NCBI GenBank assembly: GCA_018881555.1
Contig: JACAXG010000012.1
Coordinates: forward strand, 7,118,087-7,182,086
DNA length: 64,000 nucleotides
From: Amblyornis subalaris
Taxonomy: Eukaryota; Chordata; Aves; Passeriformes; Ptilonorhynchidae
Reading direction: 5' to 3'
Both the position numbers and the translations under genes were made by a program. The notes under the pieces are model-generated. The model saw nothing but the letters and a program-made list of their open reading frames with translations. It was not told where the DNA came from and ran no database searches. Position 1 is the stretch's first letter. Every line of letters begins with the position of its first letter. Positions 1 to 13,022 of this stretch are shown here, one piece after another.

Positions 1-3000
1 CATTCGTATAGCACATGCTTGACTTTAATCACAGGATTACCTGATGGCATTGCATCCATGGTACTGAGGAAAAAACTAGGTCCCTTACATGATATAAAAG
101 CAGTGCATTCCATTTTAACCACTCCATGACCAAAAATAAATTGTACAGTCATCCTATTGCAGACTACCAGATGGATGGCTGAATAGTTAGAACTCAGCAA
201 GTTAGGTAATTTTGCACTGAATATAAATGAGACTTATAAGATAAATGACATTTAGTGACATTAATTAACTGATTAAATTAAACCTGATATTTTAATCAGA
301 ATTTGTTTATGCAAAGCTCAGGATAAAAAAGAAATGGAGTTTAACCTAGTTACTTTTAAAATTCCAGTTACCATAACAACTTCTTCTGATATCAATTAAA
401 GGTTGTCTTTTCTTTACATTATTTTTAGAATTTGAGTTACCATAACAACAGAACGCTGCTTCATTTGCAAAGAGTTAAAATACGTTGTTGTTCTTTGAGA
501 AGCAATCAAAATACAAGTGGGATGCCAGGAATTAATACCCCAGAATGGTTGCACAAACAGCATTTTTCAAACACCTCATTTGTGGCACGAGAGACTGATG
601 GATCTTCTTCAGTGTGACAGGCTCAAGATGTTCCTTGGTTGCTCAAATCAGAAAGAGATTATTTATCAATTGGAAAAGAGTGAGGCTGTCAGGCACCGGA
701 GGTATTATGAGCTGTCAGATCTGCAAGGAAAAACGATGCAATAGCAAATATATTCACCTGGCCCTCAAGTGTTTCCAGAGGGCAGGCAGGAGAGTGCCTC
801 TCAGAGCTGAGGCAGTGACCCCCTGCCTTCTCCCCAGAGATCCCTGGTGGGAAGAGAAAAATGCTGACAGATCATTTCAAGGACTTTGGACTGTGCCAGG
901 CCCTCTTGGAGATCATCCTTCTATTCCACCTCTGGCTATTCTTCTCCTGGGAGGGGTTTTCCCTTGTGCAAGGGCAACACCTGTTGATAGAGAGCAGCCT
1001 TGGTATGAACTGCCTACAGAGAGGACTGGGTGAAGTTATTGTCTCAGCCCGGTCCCACAAGAACCTCCATGAGACAAAAGCGTGGGTAAGATTACAAGTC
1101 ACAGCAACCAAGATGCAGAAAGGGCACCACAAACATGCACACACACGTTTGTGTATGTTTACCACAAAATTAGCTAAGGGCTTACACTTGCATCCCAAGC
1201 CTTATTTTAACATAACTACTGCTCTAACTTAGCTGCGAAAGGGAGGTAACTAACAGCTACAGACCTCTACAGGGTCTGTACAGATGGAGCTCTTCTCTTC
1301 TTGCTGAGCCGGATCTTAGAGATCCCATTTACTCATGTGTGGAGAAAGGGAAGGCCTTTAGATGCTTCAAAGCCCTTGAACCTACAAACAAAATGCCTTG
1401 AAGCAAAACAGCAGCCCACGAAGTGATGGAGTAAGGTGATTCTCACAGCCAGGATCCCACNTGCAGTCCAGACCTAGGATAGAAAAGATAAGTAAGGTGG
1501 GCATCTGCTTCTGTGCTTGCTGCTCTGCTGGGCATTGATATTCATGAGAGGACACTGCAACACGAATGCTGTCCCTCTTATTCAGCTGTGGTTTCCAGTG
1601 GATCTGTGGGATGAGAGATACTCTAGGCTATTATCAAACTGGAGAAGAAAGCGGGGTGTCTGAAAGAACAAGCTACTTCCCCCCCACTTGCACACTTCCC
1701 CCACACACTTGCACGTGGACTGCAGAGGAAAAGGAGACGTACTGGATTTCTATTGTTGCCTTTTGGTGACAGGACGAAAAAACAGCTATAGCCATCTTGC
1801 ATTGTTCTGCAATGACCTTTTTTCCAGGCAAAGAATGCATATGAGAGTCTGAAAGTAGGAGAGGCAACCCTGCATTCCTGGTTTGATTGTGGGCTCCTAA
1901 CTTAATGAGTTTTTAAGAGGAAGAGGAGGAGGAGGAGGTGTGGGTACACAGAGGAATTTGCATGTGCTCTTGTGTCTGAGACTTATTTAATTAAAAGACA
2001 ATAAAAATGTCAGCTGCTGCAAGTTGCAATCTGCATCCCCTTCCGCTCCCCTTACCTCCCTTCCTTCTTCTTTCTTTCAAAGCAAATAGATAAGTCATGG
2101 GGAGGAGGGGGCTCTCAAAGGACAGGACTGCTGCAAAATGCCATCTTGTGCTGATTTATGTTGGGCTAGCATAAATTGTGAGAGGGCTCAAGACAGAATC
2201 TGTCTCCTCTCAACAGCAGCTCCAAAGTTACAGTGTGTTTTTCTCTTGCAGCTGTCTACTAGATATGACTTCGGGGCAGCTTCCTTCCCAGGATGGGTGG
2301 CTTGAAAACAGTCTCTTCTAGTGGCAGCCACTTTAGGGTGAACCCTAGCTGCTCCTCATGGCTGCTCTGACACAGTCCTGCTCCTTGGATCTGCTGGTGG
2401 ATGTCTTCTGTGAATGCTCCTTGCCCATTTAGGCTGAAGTGGGCTGGCTGCCTTGGTGAAGGGTTTAACATGTGTTACACTGGGAATAGCTCATTTTCCC
2501 AATGCAGACGAAGGTATGCTCACACAGAAAGCTCATCTGGCTGAGCTCTGTGTGCTTCTCATCAGCAGCAGGGAGAGGGCCATGAAGATCTGGGACTGAC
2601 GTGGAGTCAACTTGATGCAGAGGGACAAGGCAGCATGAACTTGCCCAGCAAGATTCCCTCTAACCTCTGCAGGAATCTGAGTTTATAGAAAGGCAGAGGA
2701 AAGCTTTATACCCACCTCTCATTCCTTGAGATCATCTTGTGTTAGACCTCCTATCCAGCTGGGCTGCACTGAACCTGTGTCTACATGCAATTTTATTGCT
2801 TGAAGAGAAATTGAAGGAAAGTGTCATCTCAGGCATTGTTTACCAGCTGGTTATCCTTCCATCAGCAAGTCTGGGTTCTGGGTGGTTTGGTGCTATGGGG
2901 CAGAAGGTGCTGTGAGAAAGGCTATGGGCGTGGTGTAAATGCCAGAAGTGACTAACTCATGTCCCTGCAGACATGATTCATGCAGCAGGCCTGGAGTCCC

Positions 3001-6000
3001 AAAGAGGCACCTATAATCCAGAGCCGTTTTGTCTGAATACACTGTTCCTATTTGAACAGCAACCATGCTAGCCAGGACCAGTCAAGGTCGGCATATGCTG
3101 AAGCTTGGAATAATGTGTCATGGTTCAGAACTAGCTTGCTGGGGAGCCCATCTGCAAGCAGGGCTAACCTCTCAAGAACTGAGCATCCAGTCCCTGCTGA
3201 GTCCTTCCACAGCCTCAGGGCAGAGTCAGATGCTCAGAGATCCTGGCTCCCTGAAGCTGAAGTCAGCGTCAAATGACTGTGATAAATGTGGCCAAATGAC
3301 TGTGGTGTGCCAAACACAAAAATGATTGTGCTGTACGGAGAAGAGCTGAAGTACTTGTCATGGCGATGAGAGCAATAGTGCTCATAATGTCAATTTGTAT
3401 GAATCTGGTCTGTATGGGATGTTGCAATGTGCTGGTCTTCATAGTTCGTGAGTATCTTTCCTATTGCAGCCTGTCATTTGCTCCTAGGAAAGCTAGCTGT
3501 GTGGAGAGTGAATTGTTTTACCACTGCAAAAAGGAAAGCATAAGACGATGGAAATAAATGTATTGACAAGTGAGACGAATAAATGTTCCTCTTGCCTGCA
3601 CTATACAGAGGTGTTTGACATACCAAATTATGACATAACTGTAGGAGTAATGGTTGCAGCTGTTACCTTTGTAAAATGATCTGTAATGCCACATGCTAAT
3701 AAGTAAGACAACATGTCTAAGTCATTTTATACGGTGCCAGAAGACTAATCCCATGCCATGCATGCACAGTGCCAAAAGTGGTCATATCACAGCAGTAGGA
3801 TCAGTCCTGGAATAATCACATCCTTAGGAAAAAATCCTCTGTGTAATACAACGAAATCCCACTTAAACAAGCCAACNTTGTGAATCTATTAGAGCAGCAT
3901 CCCCAGAGAACTGCTACTGTAGCTTGTTTCTAGCACAAAGTGGAACACTCATGTGTAAAAATGAAGACAAGAGCAGAATATTTACTCAGGTGAAAATAGG
4001 TTTCTTTTGGGCATCCTTATGGAGAGAGAGACAGAAGAGCTGCAGTTGCCATATGGGGGATATCAAAACCTAAACACCGTTGTATGCAACCAACCTGTCA
4101 GACTGGTTCTACACACCTAATCCATACAGAGCTCCCCTTGTCTTCTGGAGGAATCTTCTTTGAGTGAAGATGGGGGATCATCCCCCTAATCTAAAAAACT
4201 TCAAGCCCTTGCTGCATTTTACAATTCATACATTCATCCTGAATAGGAACAGGATGTCACAGAGTCGTGAGGCAGCTTTGTAAATCTCATCATTTACAGC
4301 TACAAAATCTGGATTATTTTTTCTCCTATATACTTTCTATTAGCTCTAAATACCACCTTTGAAAAAAATGCTTTTGACAACTTGCTTCTAAGTATCAACA
4401 CACATATAAATCTAAGAAATATGTGAAAACTATCTATTTATTGGATGAAACCAGCTTCGCTAATTCAGCTGTGCAACACAGGCAGATGAGATTTCCCTAA
4501 TACCTGGGGCTTAATAATTGCAGTATGTTAGGGCACATTTAAGCTTCCAAATCACAGTAGGTTTTTGTATATCCATGCAGAATGTTGTCCAAGTGTATCT
4601 ATTCCTTGCTTTTCTTTCACAGAATGGTATTTATTATATTTCTTTGCTGTCACAAAGCATAGGAGGAAGTTAAAAAAATAAATAAATGAGCATATTGGTC
4701 AGACATCCTCAGGGTCTCTTAAACAGCTGCTGAGCTTTCCATTTGCAAGAAAAGCTGGATGATTTGAATAGACTGAAACCAGATCATTCATGGGACTCCT
4801 NCGCTTTCCTCAGGAGAGGGAAAGCTTGACCTTGAATAGTTTCCTAGGCTCAAACAAGCATGCATCCACACCAACACTTGGAAACTCATCCTCCTGCTGC
4901 CAGCATATTGCTTCCCTGTTGGTGGTTTGCAGTTCAGCCTTGGGCCAGTAGCAATGGGAGAGGGTACTGCCATCAAAAGAATGCTGTACTCTTCTCCCAT
5001 TCCTTTCCAGTTTCAGACTGGCCAATGAATTATATGCTGTTGTGGAGGATACACACTTAGGGACTTTCAAAGTATCCTGGGCTCAGCATTTGCACTGGTG
5101 GTGCTATCTTTTGCTTCCCTTCCCTCTGATGCTATTACATCCCATATGTCTTCTGTTGACCACCATATAAACCATGCAGATCTGGATAGATCTTTGAGGC
5201 AGGAACCTTAATAGCTCTGGACATTTTTCTGACTTGAGAAGTACAACCTCTGTATCCATGGTCTGTCTGCAGGGATTTCGTGGCAAATTCATCCCAACTC
5301 AGTGAGTAGTTAAAGGACAAACACAATTTCTCTCTTTTCTTCCCCCAGCATATTTACTGATCTCGAGAAGCTGCCATCCTGTCCAAATGGGGTGCACAGT
5401 GTATGAAGGCAGGTGAGGCAGATTTCCAAGGAAAACAGCATGCAAGGCAAATGCAGTCCCACAGAGCTTCAGCACATGTCGTTTCCAGGCAGAGTTTGGT
5501 AATGTTATAAAGTAACAGGTGATTTAGGACAAAAGGCTTACGAAAGCTTCCCTATGTAGGCAGAGATGACATATTTGCCCAGTGAGTTGCACAAATTCTT
5601 TTTTGCCTAAGTAGCTCCTGAATCATCTATACAGCTGTGTATACACTATGGTGGAGATGTCAGGCTTCTTGATAGTCCTACCGAAGGGGTGACTCCACTA
5701 TTCCAGAAATTCCCCTAAACAGATAGCCTCTGCAGACCAAAAATCCTACAAATGCACTGGAGGGATGTTAATCAGTTTTGCATGCAGCAAATAAGAATGC
5801 ATTCAGGATGGAACATTTTGAGGCTTAGTCACTGAAAACAGCTTGAAGTTATTTATTGGAGGAGATTTTTGTTTGGGGGCCAGGACAATGGCTGAGAAAA
5901 ATCAGATCATTTTCAAAAGTGAATAAATCTACCCATACGGATTTTCTTTTTTCCTATCCCTCTTTCCCTCATTACTCATTTTTCTGTCACTTCGTCTGTT

Positions 6001-6584
6001 GTCATGATTTACTATAGCTTTTCCCAAAGCAAATTTTCTAAGAGAACATCAGCTAATTAATTATTGTTTCAACATCATTTTTATCCCAGACCTTTAACCT
6101 CTTGGCAGCTCTGCAAAGAATTCTGAGGCATTCCATATTTGCTTAATAAATATTTCTTTTAAACAATAAATTGACACACAAGACAAAGAATGCATTGTTA
6201 TCCTTCATTGTTATCCTTTTCAAAAAAAAAAGAAGACAATAGAGGCAAGTTAGAGAAAAACCACAGGCCAAAATCACTAAACACAGATTAATGCATTAGG
6301 TCCTGTGTAAAAATGGCAGGCTCTGTACCTAATATAGGGTGGAAGGGAATGTGTCCAAATATATTATTTTACTATTTTTTATAATTAACTTTATTTTAAT
6401 GACTTTTATTCCCTGATTCCCCATGTGAGTGTGGATGGTCTCTCTGGAGTGTTATAATTTCTCTTTACTCTGGTGAGGAGGGGATTATTCCTTGCCAAGG
6501 CTGATGTGCCAGTGCAAAAACTGCAAATTATGGTAACTGCCATTCATGTAACTCCCATACATGGTGCTATGCAGGATGGTGCTG
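1..6584. other. Non-coding, mostly unannotatable DNA
   Basis: AT-rich, with stops in all frames at short intervals and only unrelated short open frames. No exon pair, RNA gene or recent repeat was recognised. Small direct repeats (e.g. CAAATGACTGTG near 3271 and 3293) and isolated N's at 1461, 3877 and 4801 are the only features of note besides the AGG run. Confidence 0.6.
1916..1938. repeat. (AGG)n short purine microsatellite
   Basis: AGAGGAAGAGGAGGAGGAGG followed by AGG: a short trinucleotide run, all purine on the plus strand. Confidence 0.8.
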
Positions 6585-6652
6585 TGCAGGGCCAGGAGTC
6601 AGACTCCATGATCCTTGAGGGCCCCTTCCAACTCAGCTTGTTCTAGGATTCA
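6585..6652 (+). mobile_element. CR1 LINE 3'-end fragment
   Basis: CAGGGCCAGGAGTCAGACTC, then ATGATCCTTGAGGG and CCCCTTCCAACTCAG followed by TTCTAGGATT, matches the conserved 3' end of avian CR1 elements. 5'-truncated to under 100 bp, as is usual for CR1, with no target duplication expected. The terminal ATTCTATG-type 8-mer has decayed. Confidence 0.85.
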
Positions 6653-7774
6653 CCAAGTGATGCATCTGGCACTTTCCTTTGGAGGCTTAATCAGCATTCC
6701 TCTGCCTGCTTGCCTGTTTGCCTGCCTTCAGGTCTTGGCCAGAGAGCGCAAACTCCCATCACAGAGCTCTTCTCTTGCAGGGCATGGGGGGAAATCAGCT
6801 CGCTGCAGTCATAGCAATATCAGTGCCAGAAAGAGTGGAAAATCCAGCTACAGGCCTCCTTGAGGTCTCAGGACTACATTTTGGTGTCTGAGATGAAGTG
6901 GTGGCTTTATGTCCTTGACCCAGTTTGATGAGAGGGGAGACACCTCTCAAAAGACTCCAATCGTCTGGATAAGGCACTGCATGCTAGGGAGTAGAAGGCA
7001 TTAAGTCAGGACATTGATGTCTGAATGCAGACCTCAAGGCAAAGTCCCAGTTTATTTGTGAAGACAAATGTACTGCCTTGGCTGCATTTTACACAGATTA
7101 AGGGTTTGCTGTCACTCCAGCTCTCCTCCAGCTATTGTCCTATACCCATCCTCATATCCACCAAGCAGGTGTCTGGCCTTGTTCTTTCAGACCATCCCAG
7201 ATCAGTCTGATCATTTCTTCAGAGAGAGCTTTTAGCCAGAGTAATTAATTTGACTAGATTAATGAATTTGACTTGATCTGATTTCAGAAGTTCCTCACCA
7301 GTTTGCTGAGCTTGTGACTGTCAGCCTCCCCTTATTGCCATAGGTCCTGGGCGCTGTGCTGTTGAAGTGGATCCAGCGCTCTTCTGGCAAGCTGCAGACA
7401 TCTTTTGCCTTTATTTCTTTGCTGGAGACTGTGGGGAGAGGGGAAAGCATGAGAAGACAAAGCGAGGTTTCACAAGCTGTGGCCACAGTGGTCAGGCAGT
7501 ATTCAGAAAACAGTCCCTCAGCCAAAACACAGGGCCCTGAGCCAAGCTTTCTGGATCCTTTCTGTCAGTTCTCCTACACATTTCCTGGGGGATTTTAAAG
7601 GAATCATTTAAGCTAAATTGGGCATTTGCATCCAAAAGTGCAACAAAAGTGGTTTGATTTTCAGCGGTGCTGAAAGCTTACAGCTTCTGTTCAAAAAAAG
7701 AAAGGTTGTGAGTTTTTTCACAGGGCAAGAAGTGCCTGCCCTTAGAGTCCTGGTTTCCTCATATGATCTTCACT
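6653..7774. other. Non-coding DNA, nothing recognised
   Basis: Ordinary unique-looking sequence between the CR1 tail and the first MIR-like fragment. Open frames of 60-80 codons on both strands do not resemble proteins. Confidence 0.55.
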
Positions 7775-7920
7775 TTCTTTGCCTTTGCTTTCCACATCTG
7801 TAGACTAAGGAGAGCAACAGCTAAATTGAAGGATTCAGAGAGCGTTGATTCAGTAATGTTTGCAAAGATCTCTGAGATCTCAGATGGAAGGCACTATATA
7901 AATGTAAAGTATCATTTTAT
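7775..7920 (+). mobile_element. Ancient MIR/CORE-SINE-like fragment, 3' half
   Basis: TTTGCTTTCCACATCTGTAG resembles the 'cctcagtttccccatctgtaaa' segment of MIR-like SINEs. Downstream, TTTGCAAAGATCTCTGAGAT and AAGGCACTATATAAATGTAA match the L2-type tail (aaagcgctttgagatc ... aaggcgctatataaatg) seen in old amniote repeats. Spacing is right, divergence is high, and family assignment is by eye. Confidence 0.6.
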
Positions 7921-8977
7921 GAAGATCAGTTAGTAGCACTTCATCATTTCAAATGGCACCAATTACACACAATGTACATTGATATATACACTCTATTTTC
8001 ATGAAGTGCTGCTGCATTTGATTTGAAATTATTTGCAGTCTGATAACTATACAGATATTAATAATGCCATGAAGAAGAGAACTTTGCAAAGGCTTTCATT
8101 TCTAAAATTATTTTCCAAGCATTATTTCGTATACACTGAATGCCAGATGCACCAGTCTGTGCACTGGCCTTTGTGCAGGGGGCTTGTATTGTGCTGGTGG
8201 CACAAAGCAGCCATAAACTCTTGTATCTTCATGTCACCAAAATACAGGTGTAAAAGCCAAAATGTGTTTGCCAGTGAAGCTGGCTCTGGACAGGTTCAGT
8301 CTGTGCATTTAATATGTGAGATCTTCTCATGTCCTTTTAAATAGACTAATTCTTCCATAAAGGTGTAAGTAAAGCTTTCTGTAAAAAAAAAAGGCTCAAT
8401 GGATACTTCAAATTAAGATCATGCATATAATCTCCTTTCCATTTTCAGAATAAAATAGCATAATTTACCCAGTGAATCAATAAAAGTATCTAGGGATGCC
8501 CCTCCTTTCCCCCCCACAAAAAAATAAACCCTGTTCCTGTAGCTTTGCTGGTCCTTTCTTTTTCAGACTATACATATGGCATCACTAAAAAAAGCTCTCG
8601 AATCATACGGCTAAACTCAGACGCAGTGTGCAATTTTGTGTGTCCAACATTCATTTCTCTGACAAAACACTGGAAGGCAAACCATGAGTTTTCTTTTATC
8701 CCCTCACCTCCCTCTCTGTGAGTTGCATCTATATTCCCCCATTGTATTCTCGGCCTTTGCAATTGTTTTAGAAGACTTGTGATATTTGGTTCTCTTTCTT
8801 TCTGTCCCTCAGTTGGCACACTGCAGAGAAAAAACCTGCAGGCATCATAGTTGTTAAACAGTTTGAGAACTTGAGCCAGTGTGCCCCAGTGACTTCTGAA
8901 TAGACACGGGTAAGCCTCATTAATCTGTATTTAACTATGTAGAAACACCTGTTGTGGTCTCTCCTGTGCTCACAGCC
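7921..8977. other. Non-coding DNA, nothing recognised
   Basis: AT-rich unique-looking sequence with short A runs near 8383 and 8517; no gene or repeat recognised. Confidence 0.55.
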
Positions 8978-9181
8978 TCAATACATGAGGACAGAGGTGA
9001 GCCAACCCTGCACATCACCTGTCAGAATTTTCCTGCGGTCAGGAACCACTAGACCTACCCCTGCCCTTAAAGAGCCGGACATGCTCAGGATGGGGTCCAA
9101 TGAAGGGAACAAGTCCCCCTGCTCCTTCATGTACCTCTCGAAAATTTGCCAGTCCAGCAATAACTGCTGACCAACTTCTTC
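8978..9181 (-). other. Unidentified 67-codon open frame with exon-like edges
   Basis: On the minus strand an open frame of 67 codons runs from just after a stop at 9182-9184 to a stop at 8978-8980. It begins EEVGQQLLLDWQIFERYMKE and has an ordinary globular composition. The upstream stop sits in CTCTAG, which can act as a splice acceptor. A donor-like GGG|GTAGGT lies at 9058, so a 123-nt (41-codon) phase-0 exon could be drawn. No protein family was recognised, no partner exon was found and the polypyrimidine tract is weak. Most likely chance or a decayed retrocopy. Confidence 0.15.
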
Positions 9182-9184
9182 CTA

Positions 9185-12100
9185 GAGCAGGGCTTCAGGT
9201 GACCCATCACATCGTGGCCTCCCCACAGGTGGGAGCTGCCCTGAAACTCCCTGGAAACTACATTTAACTGCACAACCCCAGTGCAGCCCCTCGGCCTGCT
9301 GGGTGTTGACAGCACTGTGTACCAGGGCCCTGGATGGCAGCCGTGCTGGAGGAGGGAGGTGAGGTGCCTGGAGAGGGTTCCAGCATCCTGTCAAGACACA
9401 TACAGGTTTTGCAACTAGGCACCATCCCTTACTAGTGCAGGAGGCAGTGAGAAGATGATGTTCATGTCTCTGCTGGAAGTCTTTGACCCTGTGCTCTTAC
9501 AGACAGAGAAGGCAAACACAGAGGACACTGGCATCCTGCTGACTTGAATTTGCAGTTCACTTGNGCTCAATTTCAAAAAAGCCTTTCATTTGAGTATGTA
9601 ACATATCAACTTCCCCAGTACCTCATCTGCAATTTAAGAAAAAACATTCACAGCTCTCTAACCTCTCACAGTGGTTCAGTCTTAGGCTTCAGAAAATATC
9701 TAGGAATACACAAAGAAATTATATTTTTAAATGAATGTATTTTCATCAAGTTCTCTCTGCATCTAAAAGCTGTGCTGTTTGTGAGTCTGATCTATTTTGA
9801 GGACAGCTGCATAATTTAAGTTATTGATGGAAGTATCTGTAAGATAAAGGTTTCCCATTTTTTTCTCAGCCATATTTCACTCCCTCACTTTGAGTCCATG
9901 CCAGCACAGTGGGTCTAAATATTTGATGGCAAGCAAATTGTTTTATTTAGCTTATAGTTCAGCATAAGACATTTCTAGTAACAGAACTACAAAAATCATC
10001 TTAGCACAAGATCTAGAGGAGAAAGGTTTTATGTGCAATCACACAACATGACAAAATGTTCAGATTGTAGAAGTAAAGGCTGGCTATTGACACAGTGGCA
10101 GGGAAGTGAAGTTCAAGGCATAAATCAAGAGCAAACTGCAGTGTGGCAGACACAGGTGTGCATGAGAAATGAGTGGGCTGTGTGTTGAAATGGACACCTC
10201 TGAAAACCTGCTGAATTTGTGATTTCACATCTAGGACTAAATCTGCCATAGTTTCTAGGAATGACACGGTGCTTACAGCTTCTTCAGAGGGAGACACCCT
10301 TGCTTGCTTCAGACTAAAGTGCTGGGGGTACCCATGGCCCTCAGGTGCCTAGGAAGAAGTGGTATGGTTTTCCAAAAGTCTGAGTGGCCTCAGTGGTATT
10401 TGCAGCATCTTTGGATTCCTTGCCAAGGAAAAAAGAGTACCCAACTCAGGTGTGAAATAATTTCACTGCTCATGTGCACAGATATCTTTTTATGCCAGGT
10501 TTTATTTTATATTTAATTCAATTTAATTTTATTTTATTTTATTATGGATGTACTGCATTTCTAAACACTATAATCCAAAATCTTCTAAACAGAAGTGTTT
10601 CAGAATGAGGAGAGAACAGTACGCAAAGTTCATTTTTCAGGCCTTCCCCTCTGCTGACCTAAGATATAACTCAGGGATAAATAACAAATGTATAACCTTA
10701 GTTTAAATTTTAATGAATACACCTTCACATGGAAAAATTTGCCAACCTGAACACTTGCTTCCTTAAGAGAGACCCAGTGTAAAAACTGGGATATTATAAC
10801 ACACAAAATAATGGAATAAAAATGTCTATTACTCTGTTTGCTTATTACACACTTTGATCAAGCCACTCCTATTAGTTTGCTTCAAATCTTTTAATGAAGC
10901 TACTGTGTGTAAAGATTTAGCAGGAGGTACCGATGCATTTCGAAATAGAGATCTTTAGGTTGGGCAGAGCTCGAAAACAGAGGCATTTCACACTGAGTTA
11001 AGGCAGTAATTCCCAATGGGAAGCACAAGAGTGAGAATTCATAATTTTTTTTCTCTACCTAGCATTGACTGTAAAAGGATGCAGCCATGTAGGTCAGCTG
11101 CAAACAGCTGCAGCGGTTCAAGACGTAAGCACATTCCAGCTGCTTGTTACTGCCCTTCATTGGGAGGTCAGTGAGCAGCGAGCAGAGAACTGGAGCCTAG
11201 GCAGAAGGATGTTATCTCCTGTTCCACTTCCATATTTAAGCTGTTAACAATCAGTGTGTTCAGTGTGTCTAAAATCCGCCCCCACAACAGTAATTTCGAC
11301 AGCACAGTTATAATAATTTGTTGGTGAGTATGCAAAATGAGGAAAAACTCAACAGGCTTGAGGTGAAGAAAACCCTGGTTTATATCTGCAGAATTGAACG
11401 TGGAACTCCAAATGGGATATGAGCAAGCTGGGTTGTCAGGGTCCTTGGTGTGGCCTTTATTTGGTTCCTCAACAGATGTGTGCAGTGTCTGTAGCAGGCA
11501 TGGAGTTGACCTCATCAGAAAATTTCACCTCTGTTCAGGTGAAAGCTTGGCCTTCCAGGCTTAAATACTGAGTGAACAAGAATCAGAGGGAACAAGTCCC
11601 ATATGCGCTTAAAGGAACTAAAAGAAGTGTAATTAATCATGGCAAGACCCAGATCAGAATTAGAATGCACACAGCCCATTTTTCAGGCTTTTAATACTTT
11701 TCTTCTTTAATTGAACTTACTGTGGTTTCAGCTCATTTGAATGAAGCTTCAGATGTGTTTGGATTTATTCTAGTTTAAATGATGCCATATGATATTCCTA
11801 GGATTCAGTGAGGACTGCGGGATTCTCATAGGTATTTTAAGATGAATTTTAATGGAAAAGGTTACATGGATTGTCACACAAATGGAGATTGCCATGGCTA
11901 CCAATAATGCTAATCCAATGCCTTGACTGACTAATCCTGACCACATTGTGCTCAATAAAGAACTAAGCAAAGATTTCTGCAGGTTGGTTGGTTTTCCAGC
12001 AATACCAGCAGCTATCTAACCCGATACAGCTTGAGGAATTTGCATGGATAATGGGCATGGATTGAACAGCATCCCAGAAAGCAACTTTTATTAATAATGC

Positions 12101-12983
12101 CTTTTGAAGATCACTAACAGAGTGCAATGTAGGGCTCATCTGAGCTCTGGGATGAAATGATGATCTTATGCTTCCCTCTTTCATAGCAGACGGGCAAGAT
12201 CAACATACCAATTACTGCAGGAGATATTGCATCAACTCTCAAGTTAATGAAATTAAACAAGTCCCTGGAGCTGGCTGATTTTGCCGCTTCATTAGTGGAC
12301 CTTTTGTTCAGACTGTTCTCCCGTAGCTCTGTAAGAGCCTGAACTCAGGAGCTTGCACCCAAGGAGCCATTGTGGCACAGAGATTTTGGAGGAGTGCTGG
12401 TCAGGCCTGAAATCCATGCACCTGAATGGCTTTGCGGCTGCTCCAGCAGGTTACCTGGCTAGATCCCAGGCATTGCTCTGCGTGTGCAAGTGCAGAGAAA
12501 AAAGTGATGAGCAGGGTAGGGAACTCAGCAAGAAGCAATGAAACCACCGCTCAGTGGAGGCCAAGCAGCTTGTCCTTAGCAGCAGAAGCAGGGCCAAAGC
12601 TGGGTCTGCACGGCTCAGAAGTTCATTTGCTTTCTGCCAATACACTTCCAAGCTGTTGTTTCTTCAGGGAGAAAGTCCCTGCAACTTTATTCCTTTGGAT
12701 TCCAGGTTGTGAAAGAAGGCCAAACCAAGCCCTACATGCTCTCAGAGTCCCTCAAGGATTTCAGGAAGGGTCTTGCAAAAACATTTGGCTGGTTGCCTTA
12801 GCCCTTCACACATGGATTAATTTCACAAGGACCTTGAGACTTCTTTAGTTTCAGTTCCTGGAGTTATGTCTACTGGCTCAGGCTCTGCTCAGAGATGGCC
12901 TCTGCTCTCCCTACAGTCTCTGAATTCATGCAATTTTCATTTCCACCCTTCACTTTAAAACACAGTACTACTGTGCAGACTGT
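9185..12983. other. Non-coding DNA, nothing recognised
   Basis: The first few hundred bases are GC-richer, then the sequence becomes AT-rich. Includes an N at 9564 and the TTTTA run. The GC-richer block near 12340-12850 has a 140-codon open frame on the plus strand that is low in hydrophobic pattern and matches nothing known to me. Confidence 0.5.
10501..10545. repeat. (TTTTA)n AT-rich low-complexity run
   Basis: Repeated TTTTA/TTTAA units, only A and T apart from one C. Simple repeat. Confidence 0.75.
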
Positions 12984-13022
12984 GAATCATAGAATAGAAT
13001 AGAATCATAGAACCATTCTATG
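12984..13022 (-). mobile_element. CR1-like 3' terminal microsatellite
   Basis: GAATCATAGAATAGAATAG and AATCATAGAA are reverse complements of the ATTCTATG repeats ending CR1 elements. CATAGAA-cca-TTCTATG (13006-13022) forms a perfect small hairpin. The expected CR1 body to the right is not clearly recognisable, so it may be only a tail remnant or a secondary microsatellite. Confidence 0.5.
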
